Shown here in pieces: positions 42,345-54,494 of a DNA stretch of 64,000 nucleotides; within the stretch, counting starts at the first letter, position 1, and each line of letters opens with the position of its first letter. Origin of the DNA: Strigamia acuminata. Lineage: Eukaryota; Arthropoda; Chilopoda; Geophilomorpha; Linotaeniidae. Made by a program: the position numbers and the translations under genes. Location: contig OX442314.1 in assembly GCA_949358305.1 (NCBI GenBank), forward strand, positions 25,165,060 through 25,229,059. The letters are read 5' to 3'. Under the pieces are notes generated by a model. The model saw only the letters and a list, made by a program, of their open reading frames with translations, was not told the origin of the DNA and made no database searches.

Positions 42345-42779
42345 TTATGAGGGAGTGATGAAATTTGGTTGGGTGAAACTTGTAGCTTAAAATAATTGGT
42401 TCAGAGCTCACCAGATGGGGTGTGTTGTAATTGATTTTGTGCGGTTGATTAGTTTGTGCGGGGAGTTTGGGCTAAAGGGGTTTCATTTGTGATTTGTACA
42501 TGAAGGGTTTGTCATATGGAGCGAATTATAGAAGTGGATCTAATTTCGTTGTTTACATGTCGTAAAATTCATTCGCTGGTTTGATTGGAAAATCAACATG
42601 GGGCCTAAACTTGACCGCTGGCATCGGTGCTTAAATAAAACAACGAAAGACAGAAATGGGACAAAAATTTCGAATAAAATCTACTGGTAATGTTTACCAC
42701 AGGCATTTTCATCCACAGCAAAGTATTACTAAAACACGTGCAATTTTTAGATTTACAAATGCACATTTAAACCAAAAAG

Positions 42780-43010
42780 TCCCATTTTAGCGAACATGTC
42801 ATTTTAGCGACAGAAAAACCTAGGTTTTAGCGACAATCTGGCTCAAAAAAGTGGTTCTCATAAAAAAACCAGTAAGGTTAGGTTTGCGGGGGGTCAAGGG
42901 GGGGCGCAGCCCCCTCGTCTTAGCCCTTCTTAGGAATTAAACCTAGGTTTTTGTGTTGCTAAAATGAAATCGCTAAAATGAAATCGCTAAAATGATGTAC
43001 ATCCATTTAA
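42780..43010. mobile_element. Inverted element with CATTTTAGCGA and AAACCTAGGTTT
   Basis: CCCATTTTAGCGA...CATTTTAGCGAC at the left faces two GAAATCGCTAAAATG units and a third truncated one at the right; AAACCTAGGTTT words lie near 42821 and 42941, and the centre has GGGGGGCGCAGCCCCC. It has the look of a decayed non-autonomous DNA element. Confidence 0.5.
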
Positions 43011-43995
43011 ACAGTGTTGCAGCTGGTTCACTTAAATGTGAACGCGTTCAAGTTCATGTTCATCACCGTGTGAACTTGAACCAATAGTTCACGTTCACTT
43101 TTGAAATTTTTAAAAAAAAATTGACATGTTTTTTGTTTCATTTTGTGCATTGCAGATGGAAAGAAACCACTCTTTTTTAGAAAAGCAGTCGTTTTCATGC
43201 CTTTTTATGACGGCTGTTTTTGTCATAAAAAATTTTGTGTTTAGGGGCCCCGCAATACCTAAATCCGGCCCTGCCCCCGGACCTTTAGGGCCCCGGTATC
43301 GGTGTTTTAATTTGTTGTTGGATTTTGTTGCTTCGTCATTGTGCGATTCTAACTGTCACCAATAGGGGAGAGAAAGGCTTCAAGCTGGGATAAAAATGTA
43401 ATATATTGATGGGTATAGCATCGAGAATGAAACGTTGGGATGTGTACAGATCATGTGCAACAAAAGATAGTGTGAGTGAAGAAAAATAGAGGTCAAGAAA
43501 CCCAGTTCGGTTTATGCGTTTGGGTTCATGGAAACATCCAATCAAGGTGGTTATTGTGCTAGTGTTGTTGAGAGTCTTGAAGGGAACGTTGAATTGGCAA
43601 TGTGGGGGTAGTAGATTGCGGCATGAGAATCAAGGGAACAATATTTAGGGAATTGACCAATTTGCCTCTGAAATATACATGCTTTGGCACAACATGCTGT
43701 TTTCATCAAGGATACACATAAAAGTGTAACCGCAACTGGTCCCTGATAGCAAACAAGGCTCAATGAGCTGAGTCTTTGGGACTTGAGGCAATATGATTAA
43801 CTTCTCAAGATAATGGGAAAAAATACAAAGACGCTTCAACTTGTAAGGAAGTAGTTATTAATATACATTTCATATCTGTCTGCGGTGCGATCGATTCTGG
43901 CAGTGGCGGGTTTAGCATTTGCGAGGTCCCAGGCAAATTTGGATAAATGTGAAGTACGAGGCCCTAGGCTAAAAGCCTAGCTCACTTGCATGTTC

Positions 43996-44150
43996 ATCAG
44001 CCATAAGCTCCAAGGAACGGTAAAAAATTACTTCGCGACTGAACTGGAATGCTTAGCAGTTGTGTGGGCTGTAAGGAAATTTCGAGACTACCGTACCTCG
44101 AATACACCAAATTCATGGTACACACCAACCACCAAGACCACCATAAAACT
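43996..44150 (+). pseudogene. Gypsy-type RNase H fragment
   Basis: The plus frame reads ISHKLQGTVKNYFATELECL then AVVWAVRKFRDY, the conserved ATELECLAVVWA..KFR.Y stretch of Gypsy/Ty3 RNase H. After a small frame slip near 44090 it continues with YTKFMVHTNH, where intact elements have F.V.TDH. No RT, integrase or LTR is seen around it, so it is an isolated relic. Confidence 0.75.
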
Positions 44151-44575
44151 GCCACTGAATTCTTAAGTTCGTCATTTCACCATGTGCTGTAGTTTCTTTA
44201 TCGAGTTAGGTGGTGGTCACTTTGGAAATTATTCTTTCAAGTTAATCAATGCGCATTTGGTTATTAAATACAGAAAGTGTTGATTATCCAAAGTGATCGG
44301 GGGACGTGGGTGTTCATAAAACCCATTTGTTCGCATAATCAGACATTAGGTGCCGTATTTCTTTTATCTTTGATTCTAAGATGCACTTCCTACTTTTATT
44401 TAGACTTAGTTTTTTGGAATAAAACTTAGCTGTCGATTGTAAGATGCACATATATTTGTAATATTTTTCTCATTTTTATGACAGTGATTACAGGGAAACA
44501 CACTAAATTTAAACAGTTTGTTCAAAATTTACTCGCAGGTGACGGTATTTTTTTCATCTTGTATGTCTGAATCAA

Positions 44576-44861
44576 TTACCATGTTTACATGTACTCACTT
44601 ATCCAGATAAGTGAAAATGCAAAATTTACTTTTCTGGAAAACTGATCATGTAAACAAATCAGTTTTCCAGAAAAGTCAAACTTATCTGGAAAACTAAAAT
44701 CTATTTGTTTGAGGTAGATTTTGGGTGTTTTGCGCAGTGTATTGTGGATGATTAATGCTCAAGTTAGAAAACTGATTCTTTGTAAACGCATGCAGTTTTC
44801 CACAAAAGTAATATTCGAATTTTCACTTATCTGGATAAGTGAGTACATGTAAACATGGTAA
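44576..44861. mobile_element. Nested MITE, 286 bp
   Basis: The terminal inverted repeats begin TTACCATGTTTACATGTACT, run through CACTTATCCAGATAAGTGAAAAT almost perfectly, and decay further in (TTTTC.GGAAAACTG). It is inserted inside another element whose left part (GCCGTATTTCTT, 44353) and right part (GATTCTAAGATGCACC, about 44910) flank it. Confidence 0.75.
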
Positions 44862-44958
44862 ATGACATGTAGTCTGATTCATCAGACTGTCAAAATGTGT
44901 AAAAACATGCGATTCTAAGATGCACCTGATTCAAAGGGGAGTTTTAGACGTATTTTTA

Positions 44959-45216
44959 TACCGTATTGTACCGATTAAAAGTCGCCTTCGAATTGTAGCC
45001 GCCCTAGAATAGTAGCCGTGGCTGAGACACCAAGAATACCGTATTTTTGCAAAAGTACGGTATTGTTTCCGTATTTAACCTCACGAACGATGAACGTACG
45101 CTTCGTTTGTTTGTTACATTAAACAAATATAAGAAACGAAAAACCGAAGTTGTAATTGCTGACAAAAATGGCAGTTTTGAATAAGAGCCGCGGCTCTTAA
45201 TCGATAAAATACGGTA
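44959..45216. mobile_element. TACCGTATT-type MITE, 258 bp
   Basis: The left end TACCGTATTGTACCGATTAA and the right end (complement TACCGTATTTTATCGATTAA) are inverted repeats continuing to GCCGC. It contains a small internal palindrome TACCGTA...TACGGTA at about 45038-45063, perhaps a second nested end. Confidence 0.65.
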
Positions 45217-45760
45217 TACTATATTGTACATGCAAATAAGAAATCGATTAAAAACCATTAAAAATTCTTTATAAAATCGATAAAAAATCGAAAAATTGCT
45301 GTTCGGATAATTGGTCGTTCGCTTAACCGACGTTCGGATAATCGACGCTTTACTGTACACGGAATTCTGTTTTTACACGGTAGAAATCAGAAATTGTGTA
45401 AAAACATAATTGAATTTATTTTTGTAGAGTAAAAAAAGACTGTAAAAACAGAATAAGATGTTCATTCATAAGTGACTTATGGAAAAGGAAGACAAGTAGT
45501 GATTTCCTCTTTTGCTTTTTGAAGCAGAATAAGTGAACTTTTGGTCGAGACTTTTTCTCTCATGAAATTATTAAGTATTATTGCGGAAGTAACAAATTAT
45601 CGATACCAAGAAGCGATATCACTCTTCCAAGTCTGCGCATGCCCAGGGATGACGTTGCTGGTAGCTGTGGGCAGACTTTAGATTAGATTGAATGGAAAAG
45701 GTTAATTCTCAGTCATAAGATGGGCAGCACAGTGACGGATTTAGGCTTTTGCCACCCCTA

Positions 45761-46084
45761 CAGTTTGCGCTCGGTATCTTGATACAAAATTCGTACTGCG
45801 CATCCCATTCTGCGCAGACGATTTTCTAATTCCAGTTTTATTTAGCTGTATTAAGCCTAATAATGCTAAAAATAAGGTAAATAAATAAAAATATTTTGGT
45901 ACAATGCTGTAAATTACTTTTAATAATGAGTTTATTGTTGTTTATTTACTTTATATTAGCATTATTAGGCCTAATATTAGGCTTGATACTTGATACTGCT
46001 AAATAACAACTGGAATTAGAAAATCATCTGCGCAGAATGGGATGCGTAGTACGAATTTAGCATCAAGATACCGGGCGTGAACTG
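45761..46084. mobile_element. Mariner-like MITE, 324 bp, with TA duplication
   Basis: TA|CAGTTTGCGCTCGGTATC at the left and GATACCGGGCGTGAACTG|TA at the right; the inverted repeats extend about 140 bp at roughly 85% by eye, making a near full-length fold-back. CAGT ends and TA target duplication are typical of Tc1/mariner derivatives. No transposase. Confidence 0.8.
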
Positions 46085-47254
46085 TAGGTAAATCCAAATG
46101 TGTCGCCCGTGATATATGTCACAATCTTGGCTTGCCACGGTGACACGGGTTGATTTGTTGGGGTGGCCGTGGCAAATCTGACCGTGTGGCAGCCATTGAC
46201 TTTGCAAGTGCTCCACTGTCACTGCAAAAATATATTGAGGCCCTCCAAATAAAACTGCGTGAAAATGTGTAAAAATAACTTATTTGCTGCAAATTAATGG
46301 TCAATCACTTAGTCATGTGTGCAACTCTAAGCAATTCAGCTAAGCGATTTTCCCCAACAAAGCAATTCCACTTTGACTGAATGTTTGTGTCCTGCATTAG
46401 GTATGAGGTAATGTATACTAATGTCCATTGATAAGTGATGAATCAATTGAAATATTGATCTGATCTAATACACAAAAAAAATCACGGAATAAATAATAAC
46501 AAGCAATTATTTAAATTCAATTGTTTAATTACAAGATTTTTGCATCTTTGGCAGCAAAAATAATTTTAATTTTTATATTTTAATTGCATGATTGATTATC
46601 AAACTGTGTTGTTTTTATATGGTCTTTAAAGTCTCATTATAGAATGTTATACATATGCTAATAAGTATTTTTTTATCGAATGCACACCAGGGAGGGAAGG
46701 GGGTTCCCAATTAATGTCTTATAGCCTTATGGGATTACTTTTAGTCATTGCAAATTATCAAACTCATGTTGCATGATTTAAATTATTTCCAGCTTGATTT
46801 GACAGTTTTCTTTAGAATGGTCTAAATCATTTTTAAGTCGATAAATATAATTTTTTAGCAATTGCTAATTTAGGGAAAAAAAATTTAAAACTCGTGTTTA
46901 TGACCTATAAGTCAGCTCAAGTGTGATAATGTAAATTGAAGTTGAGTTGGGTGCCATTTGGCTCACACCCCCTTCCCACACTCCACCTGTCATAAATCAC
47001 ATGTGATTTCAAACTCCTCTGCCTTCCCCACACTCGCTTCCCAGCCAAGTAATCCCATGGAATTTCATCCCACTTGATTCACCTACAAATGATATGCTGA
47101 GTAATGGAATGGTGACTAAGCCTTAGCCCTTAACAGGTTGTAGTACTACGGTCCATATAGTGGACACTTTTTTTCTTTGCTAAATTGGAATTTGGATGTG
47201 TGCTCAAATGGGTTTTAGCAAAAGAAATGGAATTTATTTGCACGTCTTTTCACA

Positions 47255-47348
47255 CTTGATTCAAAAATACATTGAAATTATATTGCAATGTATTTTGAAA
47301 TGCAATATATTGCAATGTGTTGTTCAATATATTTTTGAACCATATGGG
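47255..47348. mobile_element. CATATGG-type MITE, short copy
   Basis: TTGATTCAAAAATACATTGA at the left and TCAATATATTTTTGAACCAT then ATGGG at the right are imperfect inverted repeats. It is a deleted member of the family at 62378-62638. Confidence 0.5.
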
Positions 47349-48065
47349 AATTCCAATAAAGCACTGGATGTTGTTATTAAATTCAATCTAATAGTATTGG
47401 TTTTGCTCTTTTTTAAGTTAATATGAGTTTTTTTGATGAAATTAGAAAATACAAATAATGTCTGTTTTGATTGTCACTGCTGGGTATTTCCCTTAAAAGC
47501 AGGAACTGTTTCCACTCGAAATAGGTAAATAGAAAGTGCAGTGACAGTCCAGAATCCTCAGTGATGTAAATGCAGACTGTGCATCAGTGCGTGAATCAAA
47601 CATGTCTTTGTGACTTGCAATATATAAAAATATCCTCAGTATTCCGTGCCAAGATTCGCACGTTGCAAACAAACTTGACACAAATATTTTCTAAGTTTAA
47701 ATAAATCGAAAGTGATTCAGATGAACCACAAAAATTGAGGAATATAGCAATGGTGTATTAACTGTTATTGCAATTAATAGAGATGATACACTTAGCAAGC
47801 ATTATTCTCCACAAATATTTCAATTTCCTCAATAGATTTTATTCCAATGGGAATGACATTTCATCCGGTGTTAATCGCTCTCTAGTTAATATCTCGTTAT
47901 AAATTCGCTGCGTGTTCCAAACCAGACTAGACAACCAGTTGCAACTTCATTTTAATAAACGGTCCTTACTGTGAAGTACTCATTATAAACCCAATCCCTT
48001 TATCCATATCCAACTCAAAGTGCTTTTATCCAAACAGGGCCAGATATCTAACTGCAACGTTTCGT

Positions 48066-48170
48066 AACATTATGGCCGCCAGTTGGAAGGGCTTTGAATA
48101 TCGGAAAACTCATGGTCTTTACTTCCATTTAGTAAACGGGGATCTGGGTTCGAATCCCGGCTCAGGATTT
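48066..48170 (+). repeat. tRNA-like SINE fragment
   Basis: GGTTCGAATCC at 48147-48157 is a perfect pol III B box, preceded about 70 bp earlier by TGGCCGCCAGTTGG, an A-box-like word. No cloverleaf closes, so it is a tRNA pseudogene or SINE head, not a working tRNA. Confidence 0.4.
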
Positions 48171-48321
48171 CTCAGACTTCGAGCCATTTCATTTATTTTT
48201 TAACTAGAACGTTGGAGGTGAGAGTAAGGGCTATGAATTTTCGTATATACGGTATTTATATGAAAGGTCCCGAATTGTAAAAATCTTTATAACCGCCTAT
48301 GGACAAACCCGATTTACTTAC

Positions 48322-48437
48322 CAAATTCAAAGTACTTATGGCCAAATCCTGCCCCATAATTCACTTGGAAGTTATGACCCATCCCAACATCTGTCCACAC
48401 AATCGTGCTGTACAAGTTTGTGGTTGTAGTAAATGAT
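48322..48437 (-). CDS. Internal exon of an unidentified minus-strand gene
   Basis: The exon is bounded by GGTTTTCAG and a strong donor G|GTAAGTAAA. Only one of three frames is open, giving SFTTTTNLYSTIVWTDVGMG then HNFQVNYGAGFGHKYFEF, with one base carried at each side. The protein is not recognised; Gly/Tyr/Phe-rich content suggests a folded beta-type domain, but that is a guess. It is likely the same gene as the terminal exon at 39748-39967, about 8.4 kb downstream on this strand. Confidence 0.5.
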
Positions 48438-48726
48438 CTGAAAACCATTATTAGTAAGATTATTATTGGTGTTAAAAAACTAAATTATGCTTAAATAAGG
48501 GGGCCACAACCTCAATTTGTTTGTCCAATGAAAGAAAAGGAATGTTTATGCACCATGCACTCCCGCGATTACGACGCATAAACGATAGAACAAACGGGCC
48601 TAAAAATGAACACATTCACGGTTAGGCACCTTTTTTGGTACCTACTCCGTATTATTTTTGCTGTTTTTATAAACATAAATGGCATAAAAAGTCATCAAAA
48701 CGAGTGTTAATGTGTTTACACTCGGT

Positions 48727-48772
48727 TTTACACGACATTTACACGAATTAATTTGTGTAAATGTCGTGTAAA
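48727..48772. repeat. Palindrome, 18-bp arms
   Basis: TTTACACGACATTTACAC and its exact complement GTGTAAATGTCGTGTAAA are separated by 10 bp. More ACACTTTACACGA-like words flank it (48715-49040), so it may be the end of a decayed fold-back element. Confidence 0.6.
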
Positions 48773-50827
48773 CTGGTTGAATGGAAACGAGTTTTCTCCT
48801 TCAAATCGGGACTTTCTGGCAGCCATCTTGGATTTTCGTTAGATCGGATCGCAACAATTTTGTAGCAGTTTTTTTTTTTTTTTTTGTTAGAGTAAACAAC
48901 AACAATTATGATCATCACTATGGTTATTATTTGGGCTAATTTATTTACACTTGAATTTACACTGAAATTTACACAGAAATTTATTTTTAAACTCAAAAAT
49001 TGGGTCGTTTAACTTGACATTTACAGTTTACACTACCAGTTGCACTGGTCGTTTAGTGCAAATGACTTTTCGAATGCACCTATAGTGTTTTTCATGTTTT
49101 TCACGTTTGCACAAAAAATACTGGTCGGCTACATTACATACTTTGAGAAGCGCTGTTAGAGTGGATTCATGGGCTGCATAGTGGTCAGTGCATTTGTGCA
49201 GTTCAAATTTTAGGACTAAATTGTTTTGCATCAAGACCTGGTTTTTTCCAACAAACAAAATTTTAATAGTACATAGAATTAGAATTAGAAATATATCTGC
49301 TAATACTATCTGCTTTTCTACAGTTATGTTCTAGTAAGACAAAGGTTTAATCTCGACAGTGCAAATTGAAACATTTCGCCAGCAGCATTACTTGTGTGAG
49401 CAGATGGTTTGTATAGGGTGTAAGTTAGTTTGCTTTAAAACGACCGCCATCTACAACCAGATTTGAAGTTAATGGTCTTGGGAGGGTGGGGTGGGAGGTT
49501 ACCAAGAGACATTTCATAACCACTCAACTATCAACGTTGGAGATGACCGCTGGCAAGCCAATGTTTGATGCTGTTATTATAAACGACAATGTTATTAGTC
49601 GAGTAGCTAATACACGACGCTGTGCAGAGAAGCGCGCATTATTGCCACTTATGCTGCTTCAAGCCTTTTGTATATTTTGATTTAATTAGCACGTAGTCGT
49701 GTGTGAGAAAGTTGATTATCTTGAGTCTGGACATCTAAACAAACGGAATGATTTTATGTTTCCTGAAACTAATTAATTTTGTTTTAAACTTTTCGGGGAC
49801 ATGGAAGTGCATTGTTGTGAGCAATGGCCACTTAAAAGTTTTTGGTAAGTGTTAAATAACAACAAGAAGTATTTCTTAAGCAACTTTGTTAAGGTGGGTT
49901 CACACTTGTGTTCACACTATGAAGTAACGCAATGTTGCTGCGCATTGCATTGTTGGATTGTTTTAGCAGTAAAGTAAGAAAAACGCCACTTTAAATTTGT
50001 TATGAGGAAGTCACACAATGCAGCAAGCTTACTTCCAAGGTTTTAGTCTAAAAGTACTGGAACCTTAATCGTTTACGCAACCTGGTTTTGGTTTTTACAA
50101 CCAAATTAAAAAAGACTGCCACACACGCTAGACAAGGATTGAAATTCCAACATTTCCTTGTTATTATGTAATTTCTAACTAGCAGTCAGGTCACTCATGC
50201 TGCATGCATGGTAAATTGATTAAAAGTGATATTAAAAGTGATAAAAATGTAATAAACAATGTGTGCGATGGCAGTCTCAAGGTCAAATGTTAATTATGCA
50301 TCAAATTGTCCATCAAATGGTCCATCTAACACTTGTTATTCCCTATTTTTTGAAAATTTAGTTTGTTAATACTGGACTGCCATTTCTAAAATGTTAAATG
50401 TTTCAACATCAGGATGGGAATTTTCCTGAATCATTCACTAAGACTAATCAGGAAAATGTGTTTTATTGTTCCACCATCACGTTGCATAAGGCAGGCAGAG
50501 GTATTACATAACTGGACAGTAATTGAGTTGGAAATACCAAGAACCTGTTACGCCATATTATTCCATTCCCCATAAAAGACAAAATTTATGTGGGATAACT
50601 GGGATAACATAATTTAATTTTTTTTATTATTATTTTTTTTTATATACTTTTGTTATCTTTAAGAAATGTTTTTTTTTGTATTATTCATAAAAAAATAATA
50701 TTAAAATGATTTAAAATGACATTTGAAAACATTCCACAACTGCTTGAAATACCGTTGCTTGCAGACGATTATTTTGTCCCGAGTGGAGAGCAGTTGCACG
50801 CACCAATTGCCAAGCGTGACATCATAA

Positions 50828-50835
50828 TGACGTCA
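50828..50835. promoter_or_regulatory. Perfect CRE (TGACGTCA) upstream of exon 50964
   Basis: It lies 129 bp before the ATG at 50964 in a GC-richer leader region (50740-50960), the usual distance for a proximal promoter element. It suggests cAMP/CREB- or ATF-responsive transcription of the exon that follows. Confidence 0.45.
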
Positions 50836-50963
50836 GGATGATTTCAGGGTTGTTCCATGGAATGGATAAGGGAATGTGAGTGAGTGAGTGTAGAGTGAGA
50901 GTTTTGTGAAGTGAAGGAAGGTCAGTGTAGAGAGGGAAAATTCACAATTGGTTCACAGCCAAG

Positions 50964-51137
50964 ATGCTGATAGAGGCAGCAAAGTCAGGAATTCCTATTC
51001 TTAAAGACCGGTCGCTGTTTCGAAAGGTTTTTCAACAGAACGATCACGAGGACATTTTGGAAGACAGAATTCTAACTTATGTGAATTCTTTGAAAATCGC
51101 GGCGCAGAATCACAACAGAACCAAACAAGAAGCGGAG
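50964..51137 (+). CDS. First coding exon B of an unidentified plus-strand gene
   Basis: ATG at 50964 in context CCAAGATGC, then 58 codons (MLIEAAKSGIPILKDRSLFR, KVFQQNDHEDILEDRILTYV, NSLKIAAQNHNRTKQEAE) and a donor GAG|GTAAAA in phase 0. The sequence is hydrophilic, helical and clearly codon-like. I do not recognise the family. With no suitable acceptor before the ATG and a CRE upstream, it is most likely a first exon. Downstream exons are far away or outside the window. Confidence 0.55.
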
Positions 51138-53650
51138 GTAAAATTTGTTTTTTTTTTAAATTAATTTTTTGGAAAATTTTTTTTTAAAAAACTTTTTTGT
51201 TTTATAATTTTATATTTTTTGGGAGGGATTTCTGTATACTCAATTGTAAATTCAATTCCCCACCCACTATTGTATTAGGAAAAGGCTTTGATTGCTCACA
51301 AGGTCAAGTTGGTTGGATTTGTACAATAGGGAATTTTAAGGGTGATGTATTAATATTTTTTTGTTTTTTTAAGTGACAGTTTTGATGAGTGAGATGATTA
51401 AGTGACAGCTGAGCATTTTTGGAACAAGTGAATCTTAAGTTAAAAGCAACATGTTTTTGTTATATCTTCTTTTAAAGTGATGGAAAGGAAATGGTGTGTG
51501 AAATAGTTGTTTAGTGTTGGGGTTTGCATGTGGAGTTCAACTTTAAAACTGTTTTTCTTCTTTTTTTGAAGTTTAGAATAGATTTTTTTTATGGTTATTT
51601 AGGTTTTGTGGATGGTTTTGTAAGGTTTTTATGTAGAAAAGTCATTAGGTTCATTCAAAGTTTAGGCCATAAACGTTTTATTTCAAATTCTTTGTTTATG
51701 CAAATGACAAAATAGCTTATTTTACGTGATTCGCGTAAACATTTAGATGGAAATAAACTGTTTATGGCTTAAACTGTTTATGTCTGCATTTTCGGCATTG
51801 CCTTAAACAGATTTTTTTAAATTAAATTTATTTTTTATTTTTGCTGTTGTTGTCAGATTTTTAGCATTTTAATTGGAAAGTTGTCAGGAATTGCTGCAGG
51901 GGTGATCAATCACCTTGAGTAATCTGATTATGCGGTTAAACTGGGCTGAAATTTCCATTGGAAAATACACAAAATACTCAACAATATTGTGACAAACGTT
52001 TGGCTATTTAAGATGCACAACCAAGGCATCCTAGTTTCTCAAGTTGTTTCTATTCTTGAAGGATATTTTTGGATCTGAATTGTGAAACCTTTTACTAAAG
52101 TGATATTTGATACCGTTGTTAATGGACAATTATTTGCTTTTAATGACATCACACCATTCTCACAGGACATTGACTGAAGTGTAGAAACATGAACTGATAG
52201 GAAATAAGAAAAATAATCACAAACTTGCTTTGACATTGAAGAAAACAATACATCTAGATGCGATGTTTAATCGTTCATTGTGTTTGACCACAGATACATC
52301 TCGCGTGCCAATAAATTTTATATTTTTTCCTGATTCAGGACATCGAGGTGTACAGTCGTGGACAAAAAAACTTCCCTTCAGTTTAGCTGTTTTAAGTTTA
52401 TCTATCATTATTTGCCCGGTCTATCTTTTAATACTGTTGTTAGAGCAAGACGAGAGACCAGGTCAAGAATCTGTCTTTTGCGTAAATCTGCGTCGGACTC
52501 ATATTCAGAACACTCGTAAACCTGTTCGCTTAAATGAAACTTGGAGACAGATGTCAGTTGGGTTTCGATGTTGTGTCAAGATAGTAACCAAATTAACTCC
52601 TATCTTAATGGCATTGCCTTTCAGACATGGCAAGCTGTCTCTCTCTCTCCCTGTCTTCATCCCTGTCTCTTGTCTCCTAAATTGTGTGTGTGTTCCATTA
52701 AATTTATCAGCATCAACAGTTGGTTGGAATTTCAGCTTAATTACAAACAATAGAAATAAAACTGCTTGATAAAAATAGTATTTATCTCTCTCTCTCTTTC
52801 TCTCTTCTTTATTTATTTACATTTCTTTATGAATCACCTTTGCCAGCTTGTGATTGAAGATTGAGGGATCCACCTTTATGGCACTATGACTCAGTCAATT
52901 GGTCTTTTGGGACATTTTTTAACGTGTGACTGTGGAAATTATTCATGTCAATAGGTTTGATAACATCATTATAACCACAGGCATGTTAATTTTTAATGCA
53001 AACAAGAATTGTTCGTCTATTTCAATTAGAAAATGGCGTTTTATTAAGGTTGCAGGTCTGTTTGTAACTCTTTTATATAATGCCTCAATTTGCATAGGAG
53101 GCTTAAAGTGGGAATCTTTTTACAAATTTGCTTTGTACATAAATTTAGCTACTATTTGTTAATTATTAGATCATGTCAATCCACAGCTCTTGATTTAGGT
53201 TTATTTTTTTGTGTATTCAATACTCCCTCACCACAAGAGAGACCACATGGGGCGAGGCGATCAAGGGATTCAGAGGGTTGGTGGAGGGAATCGTCAATCA
53301 ACTCCGCCATATAGACCACATTGCTTCTTCCGTCCCATCACTTTCTCTTTTCATTACCCTCTTTCAATAGCTAAAAAGGGCCATTTCTTGGGTCATTGAA
53401 TTGCGTGATATTCTTCTGAGGAGTAGGAAATGAAATTATGAAATTTTACATTACGAAATGATTTTTTTGTATATTTACGGAAATATTTCATTCAATTGAT
53501 CGATAATTGGAATTTTTAGGGTTTTAAGTTGATAATCTGTCTTTTATTTCAGGTTGTGACATTTTATTACGTCATATTTTAGTTAGTTTATTTGTTTTGT
53601 TTAACTTGAAGCAAGGGGTTGTGTAACTTATTAACATGGTGTTCTATGGC
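51138..53650. other. Intron-like AT-rich region
   Basis: Presumed first intron of the gene starting at 50964. It contains a CT microsatellite (about 52785-52805), a Tc1-like word TACAGTCGTGGACAAAA at about 52351, and no exon I can support. Confidence 0.35.
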
Positions 53651-53659
53651 CTGCCAACC

Positions 53660-53723
53660 AAATCGGCCATTTTTAGGTATTCGTTATATCGATAATTCGT
53701 TATATCGCGATTCGTTATAAAGA
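53660..53723. repeat. Partial copy of TTCGTTATAA-type MITE
   Basis: CGGCCATTTTTAGGTATTCG, then TTATATCGATAATTCG and GCGATTCGTTATAAAGA, match the right part of the element at 63579-63713. Confidence 0.65.
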
Positions 53724-53736
53724 TTTACAACTGTAA

Positions 53737-53841
53737 TACCGTATTTCTTCAATTCTAAGATGCAATTTTTTTTTCCGTTTAACATCTTTAAATATTGGGT
53801 GCTTTCTATCGATGACGTCTTAGAATCGAAGAAATACGGTA
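53737..53841. mobile_element. TACCGTATT-type MITE, 105 bp
   Basis: The ends TACCGTATTTCTTCAATTCT and TCTTAGAATCGAAGAAATAC then GGTA are inverted repeats of 24 bp with one mismatch. It is closely related to the outer element split at 44353/44910. Confidence 0.75.
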
Positions 53842-54494
53842 TTTATGTTTTATTTGGGGAGCATTCAATAATAAGTCATTTATTTCACTTTTTTTGTTCG
53901 TTTCAGCAAACTTTTAGTATTTGCTTAACCAATTCTCCGCACCTAATGTTATTTAAATTTAATTTTAATTGGTAATAATGGGGTTGATACTCGTTCTCTC
54001 GACCCTAGTTTTAAATGAATGGAATTAAGTGACATTTATGGTTAAGTGTGACTTAAATATTCGAAAGAATCGGTTGTAATTCTTTTGTAGTAGATAAGAA
54101 AAACAAAGCCGAAGCATAATTTCATTGTGACAAGTCAAAAGGGGGAAAATCATGCACTTAACCTTAATTTAAAGGGCAGTTTTACTCAACAAACTTATGT
54201 TCTTGCTTTAACCTATATGATCGTTAGGTATAAGATAACGACATTTAGTCTTGGGTTCTTTGACTCGAGATAAAAAATAATTTTTTTTTTTTTAAAAAAA
54301 AATTAATTTTTTTTTTAAAAAATGGCGTCTTTGTGGCGCCATTTTACAGTAAATTTAATTTTTTTTTTTAAATTAAAATAAAACATTTTGGTTGCGCTTT
54401 CACGTAATGTCCCAGTTAGGGGTGGAATGAATCACGAAGTTGAAGCAGTTGGGGGAGGGTGTGAGTGTGACTCAAACAATCTCATTAATTCCAG

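Noticed and set aside
46123-46221. Exon of the minus-strand gene
   Set aside because: Acceptor and GC content fit, but two frames are open, the donor is weak and phase does not lead to the terminal exon, so it is kept only as a hint.
52263-52769. 168-codon plus-strand ORF with a hydrophobic segment
   Set aside because: No codon bias, no splice or promoter context, contains a Tc1-like repeat word and Ser/Leu-rich CT-repeat translation; a competing ORF lies on the other strand. Probably chance.
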